From NCBI RefSeq assembly GCF_001654865.1, contig NZ_LXEO01000007.1, forward strand, positions 1-64,000: 64,000 nt of DNA, written 5' to 3'. A program made the position numbers and the translations under genes. Source of the stretch: Buttiauxella noackiae ATCC 51607. Lineage in GTDB: Bacteria; Pseudomonadota; Gammaproteobacteria; Enterobacterales; Enterobacteriaceae. The notes beneath the pieces were generated by a model that saw only the letters and a list, made by a program, of their open reading frames with translations, was not told where the DNA came from and ran no database searches. Below are positions 53,759 through 64,000 of the stretch, in pieces. Position 1 is the first letter of the stretch. Each line of letters opens with the position of its first letter.

Positions 53759-54853
53759 ATGGCGTTCAGTAGCCAGCACGGCGGCAATATCATTGAAGCT
53801 GCAACTGTTATGGGGGTGGATGCAGGTTCACTTATCGATTTTAGTGCCAATATAAATCCATTGGGTATGCCCGATTCATTGAAGCGCGCCATTACTGAAA
53901 ACCTGGTTCTTGCTGAACGTTATCCTGACGTTGAGTATCGCGCGCTGCACCAGGCTTTGGCAGAACATCATCAAGTCCCCCTGGAGTGGGTATTGGCAGG
54001 TAATGGCGAAACGGAGCTGATATTTAATCTAGTGCAGCAACTCTTGCCACGTAAGGCGTTGTTATTGACGCCGGGTTTTGCCGAATATCGTCGCGCGCTA
54101 ACGCGCATTAATTGCGAAATAATTGATTTCCATCTTAGTGAAGAACAAAGCTGGCAACCTGATGAATCACTACTGCAGGTATTAACGCCTGATTTGGATT
54201 GCTTGTTTTTATGTACACCAAATAACCCGACCGGTTTGATGCCGGATAAATCTTTGCTGTTGGCCATTGCGCAGCGTTGTCAGGAAAACCATATCGATTT
54301 AATTATTGATGAAGCCTTCCTCGATTTTTTACCCGATGAGCCAGGCCTGATTCCGCACTTAGCAAAGTTCTCTCGACTTTATGTTCTGCGCTCACTCACC
54401 AAATTTTTTGCTATTGCCGGTCTACGACTTGGCTATATGGTGAGTGCCAATACAGATGTGGTTGGACGTATTCGAGCACAAAGAGAACCCTGGACTATTA
54501 ATGCGTTTGCGGCCCTGGCAGGAGAGGTGATTCTCAATGACAGGGAATATATTGAGGCGAGTTATCGTTGGCTAAGCACCGAGCAACCTCGCTTGTTTAA
54601 AGGTCTTAGTAAACAGTCGGGAATTACAGTATGGCCCCCACGGGCGAACTATATTTTTCTACGTTGTGAAATTGAAGGTTTAGATCTGCAACGACGGTTG
54701 CTGGAAAAGAATATTTTAATTCGTCACTGTGCAAATTATCCGGGACTAGATTCGCGCTATTACCGTGTGGCGATTAAAAGCCCTGTCGACAACGACAAAC
54801 TACTGGCTGCTATGCAGTGCATTCTTAGCAATACAGATGGTGCTGGCGAATAA
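53759..54853 (+). CDS. cobD: L-threonine-O-3-phosphate decarboxylase CobD
   Basis: A 364-residue PLP enzyme making (R)-1-aminopropan-2-ol phosphate, the linker between corrin ring and nucleotide in adenosylcobalamin. It shows [25 protein letters not shown] and the PLP-Lys in [18 protein letters not shown] 53759 follows GGGGG and gives [11 protein letters not shown], as in Salmonella CobD. Its 3' end overlaps the convergent nadD by 29 bp. E. coli K-12 lacks this gene; its presence indicates cobamide synthesis or salvage. Confidence 0.96.
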   Translation: MAFSSQHGGNIIEAATVMGVDAGSLIDFSANINPLGMPDSLKRAITENLVLAERYPDVEYRALHQALAEHHQVPLEWVLAGNGETELIFNLVQQLLPRKALLLTPGFAEYRRALTRINCEIIDFHLSEEQSWQPDESLLQVLTPDLDCLFLCTPNNPTGLMPDKSLLLAIAQRCQENHIDLIIDEAFLDFLPDEPGLIPHLAKFSRLYVLRSLTKFFAIAGLRLGYMVSANTDVVGRIRAQREPWTINAFAALAGEVILNDREYIEASYRWLSTEQPRLFKGLSKQSGITVWPPRANYIFLRCEIEGLDLQRRLLEKNILIRHCANYPGLDSRYYRVAIKSPVDNDKLLAAMQCILSNTDGAGE

Positions 54854-55478
54854 ACTCAGCTACTGCTGCGGGGAGCAGATCATCGCAAGGCAGATGTTGT
54901 TCTAACCGCCGGCGGATAGCCGTTGCCGAAATGTCGTACATTGGTGTTTGTGCGAGGTAAATTTTACCGGCTGGCTGGTTATGAAGCTCTTCTACCGAAG
55001 TGGTTTGATGCGCATCAAGCCATTGTTGCTCTTCTGGTGTATTCATCGATAGAGAATATCCGGGACGTTGGCAAACCAGCAGGTGGCACAACGTCAGCAA
55101 TGTTTCCCAACGGTACCAGCGTTGCAGGCTAAGCAATGAGTCCTGCCCCACAATAAACGCCAATGGTTGTTCAGCTCCAATCTCCGAGCGTAATTGTTCG
55201 AGAGTTTCAACGGTGTACGAGGGTGTTTCACGTTGCAGTTCGCGGTCATCCAGCTTAAATAGCGCATTTCCGGTAATGGCAAGTTCGACCATGGTTTTGC
55301 GTTGCTCGCTGTTCGCAAGGGGCTGCGCACGGTGTGGCGGAACGTTATTCGGCATGATAGTGACTTGGTGCAGCGCTACCTGTTTTGCCAGCGCTTCGAC
55401 CGGTTTTAAATGCCCGTAATGGATGGGATCGAATGTCCCACCATACAGAGCAGTTAACCTCGACGCAGTCTTAGCCAT
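54825..55478 (-). CDS. nadD: Nicotinate-mononucleotide adenylyltransferase
   Basis: A 217-residue nucleotidyltransferase that joins ATP and nicotinate mononucleotide in NAD synthesis. It has the [12 protein letters not shown] phosphate loop and the C-terminal [10 protein letters not shown] motif. ATG 55478 starts [14 protein letters not shown]; the frame is open to 55532 inside holA, which is less likely. It overlaps holA by eight bases and cobD by 29. Confidence 0.97.
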   Translation of the reverse strand: MAKTASRLTALYGGTFDPIHYGHLKPVEALAKQVALHQVTIMPNNVPPHRAQPLANSEQRKTMVELAITGNALFKLDDRELQRETPSYTVETLEQLRSEIGAEQPLAFIVGQDSLLSLQRWYRWETLLTLCHLLVCQRPGYSLSMNTPEEQQWLDAHQTTSVEELHNQPAGKIYLAQTPMYDISATAIRRRLEQHLPCDDLLPAAVAEFIRQHHLYC

Positions 55479-56502
55479 CGATGAAAATTTCCGGCAGGGC
55501 TTTATGGCACAGCAACAGAGAAAGCCCTTCAAGCTCGGCCCAGACCGACTGGCCGTAATCTTTTTTCAGCGTCATTTCTATTTGGCTAAGCAAACGCACT
55601 GCCTGATAAAGCTGTTCGGCAGATAGGCGATTGAGTGCTTCAGTCACCAGAGCGCGACGATTTTGCCATACGCGTTGTTGATCAAATAACGTGCGCAGTG
55701 GGGTGTTAGCCGACTGGCGTTTGAGATTAACCAGTTGTAGCAGTTCGCGTTGGATGGTGCGCAGCAAAATCACCGGTTCACTGGCTTCCAACCGGAGCTG
55801 TTGCAGAATATGCAATGCGCGCTTACTTTTCCCTGCCAGAATCGCATCGACCCAATGGAATGGAGTGAAGTGTGCTGCATCGTTTACCGCTTGCTCAACC
55901 CGAGGCAAGGTCAACGTACCATCAGGCCAAATGAGCGAAAGACGTTCCAGCGCTTGCGACAGTGCCAGCAGATTTCCTTCGTAGCAATAACACAGCAGTT
56001 GGTTGGCAGCATCATCAAGCGTGAGATTCATCTGTTTAGCGCGTTGTGCAACCCAGCGAGGCAATTGAGCCTGTTCCGGGGTTTGACACGTCACCATAAC
56101 GCAACGTTCGGCCAGTTTACTCAGCCACGCTGCATTTTCTTGAGCTTTGGTGAATTTGTTACCGCGTACCAGCAGAAGAATGTCGTCATGCAGCAGAGAC
56201 ACCAGAGTTTCTAGTTGTGCATTGATTGCAGCGTTTGCACCATTTTCTGGTAACAACAACAGAAGTGTCTGGCGACTGGCGAACAGGCTTAAAGCCTGGC
56301 AAATCGAGAACAGATCTTGCCAGTCGGTACTGACATCAATCTGAACGGTATGGTGTTCTTCGAAACCCTGGGTGCCAGCCATCTGGCGAATGGCATCCTG
56401 GCTTTCCTGGAGTAATAGCGGATCGTTACCAAGTAGCAGATACGCCGCGCGCAGCCCTTCATTGAGCTGCGCGCGAAGTTGTTCAGGGTACAACCGAATC
56501 AT
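55471..56502 (-). CDS. holA: DNA polymerase III delta subunit
   Basis: A 343-residue clamp-loader subunit that opens the beta clamp. The N-terminal [17 protein letters not shown] and [17 protein letters not shown] and the C-terminal collar domain agree with E. coli HolA. Overlaps nadD by eight bases and lptE by four, the usual lptE-holA-nadD unit. Confidence 0.97.
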   Translation of the reverse strand: MIRLYPEQLRAQLNEGLRAAYLLLGNDPLLLQESQDAIRQMAGTQGFEEHHTVQIDVSTDWQDLFSICQALSLFASRQTLLLLLPENGANAAINAQLETLVSLLHDDILLLVRGNKFTKAQENAAWLSKLAERCVMVTCQTPEQAQLPRWVAQRAKQMNLTLDDAANQLLCYCYEGNLLALSQALERLSLIWPDGTLTLPRVEQAVNDAAHFTPFHWVDAILAGKSKRALHILQQLRLEASEPVILLRTIQRELLQLVNLKRQSANTPLRTLFDQQRVWQNRRALVTEALNRLSAEQLYQAVRLLSQIEMTLKKDYGQSVWAELEGLSLLLCHKALPEIFIDG

Positions 56503-57122
56503 TGGCTACCAGATGTGGCCGAAAGCGTGGTCGACGTGCGGCCTGCTGGTGTTGCTGGCGTAGAAGTTGAGCTAGTGCCTGTAACAGGCGTCTGCGCTGC
56601 TTCGGTTTCAGCGACATCAGCAACATGCACGGTCATCAGCTTACGAATAAGCTGTTGAGCTGCAGTGGTATACATCTCTTTGATCAATAAATCTTGCTCG
56701 GCATCTTTTTGCAGTGCAGCGAGTGGGTTATCAAAGAATGACTTATACACTCTGGCGTTAATCGGATAAATGTCATGACCCGGAATCAGCACTTGCGCTG
56801 AAACTGTCATAACCATTTGATACTCCGCTGTGCGACCATCCTGGAAGACAGATGCAGTATCTTTTCCGAGTGAGCTGCCTAGCAAGCGCAGAGACGGAAT
56901 ATCCTTGCGAACACCTGTTCCGGTATCGCTGACAATCGTAACGCCGTTTAGGCGCAACTGAGAGCGTACTTCACGCGCTAGTGGGCCGTTGGGATCACCA
57001 GAGTTGAAGATCAAGGTTTTCATTTGATCCGGAACCTGCGTGTTGCCACGCAGGTGAAAACCACACCCGGCGGTGACAAGCACCGCCAAAGTAACTAACA
57101 AGCTGATAAAGGGATGTCGCAC
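56499..57122 (-). CDS. lptE: LPS-assembly lipoprotein LptE
   Basis: A 207-residue outer-membrane lipoprotein that plugs LptD and helps to place LPS at the surface. Lipobox VTAGC has Cys20, followed by GFHLRG. A Thr/Ala/Ser-rich C-terminal tail ([17 protein letters not shown]) makes it longer than the E. coli protein (193 residues). It follows leuS by 14 bp and overlaps holA. Confidence 0.96.
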   Translation of the reverse strand: MRHPFISLLVTLAVLVTAGCGFHLRGNTQVPDQMKTLIFNSGDPNGPLAREVRSQLRLNGVTIVSDTGTGVRKDIPSLRLLGSSLGKDTASVFQDGRTAEYQMVMTVSAQVLIPGHDIYPINARVYKSFFDNPLAALQKDAEQDLLIKEMYTTAAQQLIRKLMTVHVADVAETEAAQTPVTGTSSTSTPATPAGRTSTTLSATSGSQ

Positions 57123-57136
57123 GGTTCCTCCTGCGC

Positions 57137-59719
57137 TTAGCCCACAACCAAATTGAGCAGTTTGCCCGGCACGTAAATCACTTTACGTACGGTCACACCC
57201 TCAAGATATTTCGCAACCAGATGTTCCTGACCTGCGCGTTCCTGCACCTGTTCTTGCGTTGCATCCGCTGGAACAGTGATTTTACCGCGAACTTTACCGT
57301 TAACCTGCACAACAACCAGCAGCGAGTCTTCGATCATCGCTTTTTCATCTGCCTGTGGCCATGGTGCGTTATCGATATCGCCTTCACCACCCAGAGACTG
57401 CCACATATCGAAGCAAACATGCGGGGTGAAAGGATAAAGCATACGAACTACAGCAATCAGCGCTTCGTTCAGCAGAGCGCGGTCTTGCTCGCCGTCCTGC
57501 GGTGCTTTCGCCAGTTTGTTCATCAATTCCATGATGGCAGCGATTGCGGTGTTAAAGGTCTGACGACGACCAATATCATCGGTCACTTTCGCGATAGTTT
57601 TATGAACATCACGGCGCAATGCTTTTTGATCTTCACTCAGTGCTGCAACATCTAATGCAGGTGCTGCGCCACGGCTGGTGTGCTCGTAAGCCAGTCTCCA
57701 GACACGTTTCAGGAAGCGGTTAGCCCCTTCAACGCCAGATTCCTGCCATTCCAGCGTCATATCCGCAGGAGATGCAAACATCATAAACAGGCGAACAGTA
57801 TCTGCGCCGTAACGTTCAACCATCACTTGTGGGTCGATGCCGTTGTTTTTCGACTTCGACATTTTGCTCATGCCAGCATAGACCAGTTCATGGCCTTGTG
57901 CGTCAGAGGCTTTGATAATACGGCCTTTCTCATCGCGCTCAACAATCGCATCTACCGGAGAAACCCAGTTACGCTCACCGTTAACGCCGGTGTAATAGAA
58001 CGCGTCAGCCAGAACCATACCCTGACACAGCAGCTGTTTGGCAGGCTCGTTAGAGGTCACCATGCCTGCATCACGCATCAGTTTGTGGAAGAAGCGGAAG
58101 TAGAGCAGGTGCATGATGGCGTGTTCAATACCACCGATGTAGATATCAACCGGCAGCCAGTAGTTAGCCGCTTTGGAATCCAGCATGCCTTTATCGTACT
58201 GCGGGCAGGTATAACGCGCGTAGTACCAGGATGACTCCATAAAGGTATCAAAGGTATCGGTTTCACGCAGCGCAGGTTTGCCATCAATAGTGGTTTTTGC
58301 CCACTCAGGATCGGCTTTGATTGGGCTGGTGATACCGTCCATTACCACATCTTCTGGCAGGATAACCGGCAGCTGATCGGCAGGCGTTGGCATAACGGTG
58401 CCGTCTTCCAGAGTCACCATTGGAATAGGTGCGCCCCAGTAACGCTGACGGGAAACACCCCAGTCGCGCAGACGATAGTTAACTTTACGTTCACCAACAC
58501 CTTTGGCAGCCAGTTTGTCGGCAATAGCGTTAAAGCCGTTCTGGAAGTCCAGACCGTCGAATTCACCTGAATTGAACAGCACGCCTTTTTCGGTCATTGC
58601 TGAAGCCGTCAGGTCTGGTTCACTACCATCGGCATTCAGAATGACCGGTTTGATTTGCAGACCATATTTGGTCGCAAACTCCCAGTCGCGTTGGTCGTGG
58701 CCTGGAACGGCCATTACTGCACCGGTGCCGTATTCCATCAGTACGAAGTTTGCCACCCATACTGGAACAGATTCGCCTGTCAGTGGGTGAATAGCGTTAA
58801 CGCCAGTCGCAACACCTTTCTTCTCCATCGTTGCCATTTCTGCTTCAGCAACTTTGGTGTTACGGCACTCTTCGACGAATTCAGCCAGCGCAGGGTTGTT
58901 CAACGCTGCTTGTTGCGCGATTGGGTGACCCGCTGCAACGGCCAGATAGGTCACACCCATAAAGGTGTCCGGTCGCGTGGTGTAAACAGTCAGCTTTTCA
59001 GCACTGTTTTCCACATCGAAAGTGATCTCAACACCCTCAGAGCGGCCAATCCAGTTACGCTGCATGGTTTTGACCTGCTCAGGCCAATGGTCCAGCGTAT
59101 CCAGATCGTTTAATAACTCGTCAGCATAAGCGGTGATTTTGATAAACCACTGTGGAATTTCTTTACGCTCAACTTTGGAGTCACAACGCCAGCAGCAACC
59201 GTCGATAACCTGTTCGTTCGCAAGAACTGTCTGGTCATTTGGGCACCAGTTAACAGCGGAGGTTTTTTTATAAACCAGCCCTTTGTTATACAGCTGGGTA
59301 AAGAACTGCTGTTCCCAACGGTAGTATTCAGGGGTACAGGTCGCCAGCTCGCGGCTCCAGTCATAACCAAAGCCCAGCGTTTTGAGCTGGTTCTTCATAT
59401 AGTTGATGTTGTCGTAAGTCCATGGCGCTGGGGCGGTGTTATTTTTTACCGCAGCCCCTTCTGCTGGCAGACCGAACGCATCCCAGCCGATTGGCTGCAG
59501 AACGTTTTTGCCAAGCATGCGCTGATAACGTGCGATAACGTCACCGATGGTGTAGTTACGAACGTGGCCCATGTGTAGTCGGCCAGAAGGATAGGGGAGC
59601 ATCGAGAGGCAGTAATACTTCTCTTTGCCTTCGTCTTCGGTAACTTCAAAAGTACGCTTCTCTTGCCAGTGAAGCTGTACGTTGGATTCTATCTCTTCCG
59701 GGCGATATTGCTCTTGCAT
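57137..59719 (-). CDS. leuS: Leucyl-tRNA synthetase
   Basis: An 860-residue class I aminoacyl-tRNA synthetase. It has the HIGH-type motif HMGH (49-52 in [13 protein letters not shown]), an editing domain (about 225-420, TTRPDTFMG) and the KMSKS loop ([11 protein letters not shown], about 620). Same length as E. coli LeuRS. ATG 59719. The upstream gap carries tandem repeats. Confidence 0.98.
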   Translation of the reverse strand: MQEQYRPEEIESNVQLHWQEKRTFEVTEDEGKEKYYCLSMLPYPSGRLHMGHVRNYTIGDVIARYQRMLGKNVLQPIGWDAFGLPAEGAAVKNNTAPAPWTYDNINYMKNQLKTLGFGYDWSRELATCTPEYYRWEQQFFTQLYNKGLVYKKTSAVNWCPNDQTVLANEQVIDGCCWRCDSKVERKEIPQWFIKITAYADELLNDLDTLDHWPEQVKTMQRNWIGRSEGVEITFDVENSAEKLTVYTTRPDTFMGVTYLAVAAGHPIAQQAALNNPALAEFVEECRNTKVAEAEMATMEKKGVATGVNAIHPLTGESVPVWVANFVLMEYGTGAVMAVPGHDQRDWEFATKYGLQIKPVILNADGSEPDLTASAMTEKGVLFNSGEFDGLDFQNGFNAIADKLAAKGVGERKVNYRLRDWGVSRQRYWGAPIPMVTLEDGTVMPTPADQLPVILPEDVVMDGITSPIKADPEWAKTTIDGKPALRETDTFDTFMESSWYYARYTCPQYDKGMLDSKAANYWLPVDIYIGGIEHAIMHLLYFRFFHKLMRDAGMVTSNEPAKQLLCQGMVLADAFYYTGVNGERNWVSPVDAIVERDEKGRIIKASDAQGHELVYAGMSKMSKSKNNGIDPQVMVERYGADTVRLFMMFASPADMTLEWQESGVEGANRFLKRVWRLAYEHTSRGAAPALDVAALSEDQKALRRDVHKTIAKVTDDIGRRQTFNTAIAAIMELMNKLAKAPQDGEQDRALLNEALIAVVRMLYPFTPHVCFDMWQSLGGEGDIDNAPWPQADEKAMIEDSLLVVVQVNGKVRGKITVPADATQEQVQERAGQEHLVAKYLEGVTVRKVIYVPGKLLNLVVG

Positions 59720-59792
59720 GGTAGCCTGTGGTCCTGTGATGAAAGACAGCTAAATGTCGGTAAATTCTAACGAGTTTTTTAGAGCCGCATAT

Positions 59793-59958
59793 ATAGCTGA
59801 TAAGTCTGCGGTAAAACGTAAGTTCCCAATCCTAAGAAGGCGTTTAAATCCGCACACATAGCTGATAAGTCTGCGGTAAAACGTAAGTTCCCAATCCTAA
59901 GAGAGTATTTATATTTGCATAGCATAGCTGATTAGGATGCGGCAAAACAGCCTTTCGA
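59793..59958. repeat. Tandem 45-bp repeats upstream of leuS
   Basis: A 45-bp unit beginning ATAGCTGATAAGTCTGCGGT is identical at 59793-59837 and 59858-59902 (period 65 bp). A third, diverged copy of the first half begins at 59934. Each copy is preceded by CCGCA, which can pair with its TGCGG. The repeats fill most of the 380-bp gap between leuS and ybeL. Confidence 0.85.
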
Positions 59959-60100
59959 AAGCGCGCGGCATCATTTCTCGTTTGCAGTTATTTACCTTGC
60001 TTGTGGGCAATCTAACAAAGTGAAGGCAGATTAACGTCTACTATTAGAGCAGGTTACATGACACTGAACGCATGAAACTCTTCAAGGAGGCAGGTAGACG

Positions 60101-60583
60101 ATGAACAAGGTTGCTCAATTTTACCGTGAACTGGTGGCCTCACTCACCGAACGGTTACGTAATGGAGAGCGCGATATTGACGAACTGGTCGCCAGCGCGC
60201 GTAAACGCATGAACGAAACCGGGGAGCTGACTCGTACCGAAGTCGATGAAGTGACACGTGCAGTCCGTCGTGATTTAGAAGAGTTTGCACGTAGTTACAA
60301 TGAAAGCCAGGGGGAGTTTACCGACAGCGTTTTCATGCGCGTGATTAAAGAGAGTCTTTGGCAGGAACTGGCTGATATTACCGACAAAACGCAACTCGAG
60401 TGGCGTGAAGTTTTCCAGGATCTCAATCATCACGGCGTTTATCATAGTGGTGAAGTGGTGGGGCTTGGGAATCTTGTCTGTGAGAATTGTCATTTCCACC
60501 TGGCGATTTACACCCCAGATGTGCTGCCAGTTTGCCCAAAATGTGGGCATAACCAGTTTAGCCGTCGGCCGTTTGAACCTTAA
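60101..60583 (+). CDS. ybeL: Zinc-ribbon protein YbeL (DUF1451)
   Basis: A 160-residue acidic protein, nearly that of E. coli YbeL: a helical N-terminal part (YRELVASLTERLRNGERDID) and a C-terminal zinc ribbon, CENC about residues 127-130 and CPKC about 148-151. ATG 60101 lies after AAGGAGG with good spacing. Function unknown. Divergent from leuS and followed by a two-way terminator. Confidence 0.96.
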   Translation: MNKVAQFYRELVASLTERLRNGERDIDELVASARKRMNETGELTRTEVDEVTRAVRRDLEEFARSYNESQGEFTDSVFMRVIKESLWQELADITDKTQLEWREVFQDLNHHGVYHSGEVVGLGNLVCENCHFHLAIYTPDVLPVCPKCGHNQFSRRPFEP

Positions 60584-60623
60584 AAAAATTGAGCCTTCAT
60601 TTCTGAAGGCTCTTTAGATTTTT
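60582..60623. terminator. Terminator between ybeL and gltL
   Basis: GAGCCTTCA/TGAAGGCTC stem with loop TTTC, U-rich on the plus side and seven T on the minus side. Confidence 0.9.
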
Positions 60624-60640
60624 AGTGCTGGCAGTGTCGA

Positions 60641-61366
60641 TTAGTGCAGGATTTTCGCCAGGAAGTCTTTTGCGCGCTCGGACTGCGGGTTGTTGAAGAA
60701 ATCCTCTTTATTCGAGTCTTCGACTATTTTCCCTTCATCCATAAAGATCACGCGGTTTGCCACTTTGCGGGCAAAGCCCATCTCGTGCGTTACCACCATC
60801 ATGGTCATCCCTTCGTGTGCCAGCTCAACCATAACGTCCAGTACTTCGTTGATCATTTCCGGATCCAGAGCTGATGTCGGTTCATCGAACAGCATTGCCA
60901 CAGGGTCCATACATAGCGCACGGGCAATCGCTACACGCTGCTGCTGGCCGCCCGAAAGCTGAGCGGGGAACTTATCCGCATGCGCCGTTAACCCTACGCG
61001 CTCAAGCAGTTTCAGCCCCTTTTTACGCGACTCTTCTTTGTTGCGTTTGAGCACTTTTACTTGCGCAAGCGTCAGGTTTTCGATGATCGACAGGTGCGGG
61101 AAAAGCTCAAAGTGCTGGAAGACCATTCCGACATGCGAGCGCAATTCTGCAAGGTTAGTTTTCTTGCTGTTGACCTGGGTGCCGTTAACAACGATTTCGC
61201 CTTTTTGCACCGGCTCCAGGCCGTTTACAGTTTTGATAAGCGTTGATTTACCCGAACCAGACGGTCCGCAAACCACCACCACTTCGCCTTTTTTCACTTC
61301 GGTTGAGCAGTCGGTTAGCACCTGAAAGTGGCCATACCATTTAGAAACATTTTTCAGGGAGATCAT
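60641..61366 (-). CDS. gltL: Glutamate/aspartate ABC transporter ATPase
   Basis: A 241-residue ATPase of the polar amino-acid ABC family. Walker [10 protein letters not shown] (34-42), signature LSGGQQQR, Walker [11 protein letters not shown] and the switch His in VVTHEMGF. It powers GltJK. Its start overlaps the gltK stop by one base (TAATG). Confidence 0.98.
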   Translation of the reverse strand: MISLKNVSKWYGHFQVLTDCSTEVKKGEVVVVCGPSGSGKSTLIKTVNGLEPVQKGEIVVNGTQVNSKKTNLAELRSHVGMVFQHFELFPHLSIIENLTLAQVKVLKRNKEESRKKGLKLLERVGLTAHADKFPAQLSGGQQQRVAIARALCMDPVAMLFDEPTSALDPEMINEVLDVMVELAHEGMTMMVVTHEMGFARKVANRVIFMDEGKIVEDSNKEDFFNNPQSERAKDFLAKILH

Positions 61367-62040
61367 TACACTGTCCTTTTCTTCAAATAGCTGACCAAAA
61401 GCGAAGCGCTCAAACTGATTGCGAAATAAACTGCACCGGCAAACAGGATCATCTCAACCTGGGTTCCATCTCGCTCGCCAATCGTGGAAGCGGTGCGGAA
61501 GAAGTCAGCCAGGCTCAAGACATATACCAGGGATGTATCCTGGAACAATACGATGCCTTGCGTTAATAGCAACGGCACCATGGCTCGGAAAGCCTGCGGC
61601 AGAATAATTAACTTCATTGACTGCCAGTGCGTCATCCCCAGCGCAAGGGCTGCATTTGACTGCCCGCGGGAGATACTCTGGATACCGGCGCGAATAATCT
61701 CGGAATAGTAGGCTGCTTCAAACATGGAAAACGCCACCATGGCAGAGATGAGGCGAATGTCTGTTTGCGGAGAAAGCCCCAGCACTTTTTGCAGAATTCC
61801 TGGCACAACCAGATAAAACCACAGCAGCACCATAACCAGCGGGATAGAGCGGAATACGTTGACGTAGGCGCTGGCAAACCAGGCAATAGGTTTAATCGGT
61901 GACAGACGCATCACCGCCAATAATGTCCCCCACACAATACCGAAGATAACCGCCGTAACGGTGATTTTCAGGGTGATGATCAACCCCTGCATCAGGTAAG
62001 GCATAGCGGGGAGAATAGAACTCCAGTCAAACTCGTACAT
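61366..62040 (-). CDS. gltK: Glutamate/aspartate ABC permease GltK
   Basis: A 224-residue inner-membrane permease with about five TM segments and the EAA-type loop ([20 protein letters not shown]). Paired with GltJ. ATG 62040 overlaps the gltJ stop by one base. Confidence 0.98.
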   Translation of the reverse strand: MYEFDWSSILPAMPYLMQGLIITLKITVTAVIFGIVWGTLLAVMRLSPIKPIAWFASAYVNVFRSIPLVMVLLWFYLVVPGILQKVLGLSPQTDIRLISAMVAFSMFEAAYYSEIIRAGIQSISRGQSNAALALGMTHWQSMKLIILPQAFRAMVPLLLTQGIVLFQDTSLVYVLSLADFFRTASTIGERDGTQVEMILFAGAVYFAISLSASLLVSYLKKRTV

Positions 62041-62780
62041 TATTTGCCTCCCATATTGCCAGGCAGGCGAATTTTACGTTCAACGACATACATCACCAGC
62101 ATAATCACAGCGTTAATCAGGACATATGCGAGAGTGATCGCTGTAAAGGATTCATAAGCATGTGCGGAGTAATCCAGCAATTTACCTGCTTGGGCGGCCA
62201 TATCGACCAGGCCGATGGTTGATGCAATAGCCGAGTTTTTCACCAGGTTCATCATTTCTGATGTCATTGGCGGCACGATAACGCGATAGGCGTTTGGCAG
62301 TAGCACATAGCGGTAGGCTTGCGGAAGTGTTAAACCCATCGCCAGGGCGGCATTTTTCTGCCCGCGTGGCAGGGACTGAATCGCGGCACGAACCTGCTCA
62401 CACACACGAGCGGCGGTAAACAGGCCAAGGCAAATCATTGATGACAAGAAGAATTGTACATTCGGGTCAAGCTCAGATTTAAACCACATACCGAGATTTT
62501 CGGGTAGTAATTCCGGCACCACTAAATACCAGGTAAAGAACTGCACGATAAGCGGGACGTTACGGAACAATTCGACATACAGCGTGCCAAGGCTCGACAG
62601 CCATTTATTGGGAACGGTACGCAAGATGCCGAATAGAGAGCCGACGAGAAAAGCGATTATCCATGCACAGATGGATAGGGCGACGGTGACCTGGAAGCCA
62701 TTCCAAATCCAGCCCAAATAGGTGGTGTTGCCGAACGGGGCGGGCTGTAGAAATATTCCCCAGTTCCAGTCTATAGACAT
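62040..62780 (-). CDS. gltJ: Glutamate/aspartate ABC permease GltJ
   Basis: A 246-residue inner-membrane permease, partner of GltK, with the EAA loop [23 protein letters not shown] 62780 has CGGAG before it, directly downstream of the terminator-like hairpin of the gltI-gltJ gap. Confidence 0.98.
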   Translation of the reverse strand: MSIDWNWGIFLQPAPFGNTTYLGWIWNGFQVTVALSICAWIIAFLVGSLFGILRTVPNKWLSSLGTLYVELFRNVPLIVQFFTWYLVVPELLPENLGMWFKSELDPNVQFFLSSMICLGLFTAARVCEQVRAAIQSLPRGQKNAALAMGLTLPQAYRYVLLPNAYRVIVPPMTSEMMNLVKNSAIASTIGLVDMAAQAGKLLDYSAHAYESFTAITLAYVLINAVIMLVMYVVERKIRLPGNMGGK

Positions 62781-62793
62781 AACATACTCCGAG

Positions 62794-62985
62794 AAAAAAG
62801 TGAGGGTAGCGAGCTGCGCTACCCTCGAAGATTGATGAGAAGCTTGTACCCCGGTTTCAGATCTATGCCTGAGATTTTCGGGGTACTTTCACGCCGGATG
62901 GGGAACGGCCATCCGACGCATAGTCTGTCCGAGCTTCAGTTCGTCAATCGAGAGGACTGGGTCATCCCGGCCCCTGTGGTTCTAA
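62794..62985 (-). ncRNA. sroC: Probable SroC small RNA
   Basis: In E. coli and Salmonella the gltI-gltJ gap gives the processed RNA SroC, a sponge for GcvB. Here the 205-bp gap has no gene, and ends on the minus strand in a strong hairpin GAGGGTAGCG/CGCTACCCTC (62802-62826) followed by six T (62794-62799). The location and the terminator support a homologue; the exact 5' end, from RNase E processing, is not visible, so I give the gap as the range. Confidence 0.65.
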
Positions 62986-63897
62986 TTAGTTCAGTGCTTT
63001 ATCGTTTGGCGTTTTGAACAATGCTTTCATGTCGTCAGACAGGGCAAAGTTCATATTGATGTTTTTCGGTGGAATTGGATTCATAAACCATTTGTCGAAC
63101 CATTTAGCTGCTTCACCAGAGGTTTGAGCCTGAGCGATAGTGTCATCCATCAGCTTTTTAAACTCGGTGTCGTCTTTACGCAGCATACAGCCATATGCTT
63201 CGTGGGATTGCGGTGTGCCGACGATTTCCCAGTTATCTTGTTTCTTGGCTTTGGCTCGTTCACCTGCAAGCAACGCATCATCCATCATAAAGGCAACGGC
63301 ACGACCACTTTCCAGCGTACGGAAGGAGTCACCATGGTCTTTGGCGCTGATAATGCGCATATCCATTTTCTTCTCTTCATTGAGCTTGTTGAGCAGAACT
63401 TCAGAAGTGGTCCCTGAAGTGACAACAACAGCTTTGCCTTTCAGGTCTGCGAAGTCTTTAATCTCGCCACCTTTTTTCACCAGCAAACGGGTACCGACTA
63501 CGAAGATGGTGTCGGAGAACGATGCTTGTTTCTGGCGTTCCAGGTTGTTGGTGGTTGAGCCACACTCAAAATCGAAGGTGCCGTTTTGCAGCAATGGAAT
63601 ACGGTTTTGTGAAGTAATCGGGATCAACTTAACGTGCAAGTCAGGTTTGTTGAGTTTTTTCTTCACGGCTTCAACGATAGCGTTGGAGTAATCCTGAGAA
63701 TAACCCACGACTTTTTGCTGGTTATCATAGTAAGAGAAAGGAACAGAAGACTCACGGTGACCGACCACAATGACGCCGTTTGCGGCGATCTTATCAAGAG
63801 TACTTTGTTGAGCTGCAGGTTTAGCATCTTCGGCGTGTGCTATTCCAGCGCCTAAACCCATAACCAGCAAAGCTGAGGCTAGTTTACGTAATTGCAT
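62986..63897 (-). CDS. gltI: Periplasmic glutamate/aspartate-binding protein
   Basis: A 303-residue substrate-binding protein of the GltIJKL transporter. The signal peptide ends AHA|ED (about residue 22). The mature part is nearly that of E. coli GltI (STLDKIAANGVIVVGHRESS, and the conserved DFECGSTTNN). ATG 63897 starts MQLRKLASALLV; an in-frame start at 63930 lies further upstream without support. Confidence 0.97.
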   Translation of the reverse strand: MQLRKLASALLVMGLGAGIAHAEDAKPAAQQSTLDKIAANGVIVVGHRESSVPFSYYDNQQKVVGYSQDYSNAIVEAVKKKLNKPDLHVKLIPITSQNRIPLLQNGTFDFECGSTTNNLERQKQASFSDTIFVVGTRLLVKKGGEIKDFADLKGKAVVVTSGTTSEVLLNKLNEEKKMDMRIISAKDHGDSFRTLESGRAVAFMMDDALLAGERAKAKKQDNWEIVGTPQSHEAYGCMLRKDDTEFKKLMDDTIAQAQTSGEAAKWFDKWFMNPIPPKNINMNFALSDDMKALFKTPNDKALN

Positions 63898-64000
63898 TAC
63901 CAACTCCTTTATCTTAATGCCATGAGGCATTGATACCCGTTGTGAGTGTTTTACCTGTCATCCTTCGAGCTGCAGGGGCTGAATGCTGGCAGGTATATTT

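Noticed and set aside
59793-59958. CRISPR array
   Set aside because: Only two full copies, the periods differ (65 and 76), and the repeats are too long with no regular spacers.

Overview
The window comes from the chromosome of an enterobacterium (Enterobacteriaceae, in the Enterobacter/Kluyvera/Buttiauxella/Citrobacter range; genus not resolvable by eye). From about 31.6 kb to the right end the order rna-dcuC-...-pagP-cspE-crcB-ybeM-tatE-lipA-lipB-ybeD-dacA-rlpA-mrdB-mrdA-rlmH-rsfS-cobC-cobD-nadD-holA-lptE-leuS-ybeL-gltLKJI follows the E. coli/Salmonella backbone. cobD beside cobC is a Salmonella-type, B12-making trait. To the left, argU-folD-ybcJ-ybcI is another backbone segment.

Positions 1-18,540 are one end of an integrated mobile element next to the tRNA-Arg(UCU) gene argU. 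Reading leftward from argU it has a P4-type tyrosine integrase, an unknown 255-aa protein, an AlpA regulator, an AntA/AntB antirepressor, a divergent small regulator (YlcI/YnfO type) with repeated operator-like sites, and a tightly coupled operon: Icd-like protein, five unknown small proteins, then a P4-alpha-like primase-helicase. An iteron array that looks like a replication origin follows, then a gene of unknown function, ssb and a PerC-like gene. Further left are two exported small proteins, an isolated tail tape-measure gene with two small upstream genes, a zinc-ribbon protein, several small ORFs (one secreted and Cys-rich next to a two-TM protein) and a truncated, AT-rich ParA ATPase. 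No capsid, terminase, portal or lysis gene is visible, so this part looks like a satellite or phage-plasmid-like element. Its far end is outside the window.

Positions 18.5-23.8 kb hold argU, folD, ybcJ, ybcI, a PTS glucose-family IIBC permease with its LacI-type regulator and a twinned palindromic operator, and rnk. Positions 23.9-31.6 kb, between rnk and rna, hold a sugar-acid module: GntP-type permease, idnO-like dehydrogenase, YhcH-family protein, GntR/IdnR-type regulator, 2-hydroxyacid dehydrogenase and MFS carrier. It has GntR-like boxes and a good CRP site. An alpha/beta hydrolase and a 49-aa protein are embedded in it.

Positions 34.3-41.0 kb carry a copper/silver RND efflux operon: small periplasmic protein, CusF, TolC-family channel, CusB with a fused C-terminal CusF domain, and CusA. 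It lies between dcuC and pagP, and no two-component regulator is beside it.

The rest is housekeeping: lipoylation (lipA, lipB), envelope growth (dacA, rlpA, mrdB, mrdA), ribosome maturation and silencing (rlmH, rsfS), NAD and cobamide synthesis (nadD, cobC, cobD), DNA polymerase III delta (holA), LPS export (lptE), leucyl-tRNA synthetase and glutamate/aspartate uptake (gltIJKL, with a probable SroC RNA between gltI and gltJ). Several short genes, operators and repeats in the gaps are listed because they are easily missed.
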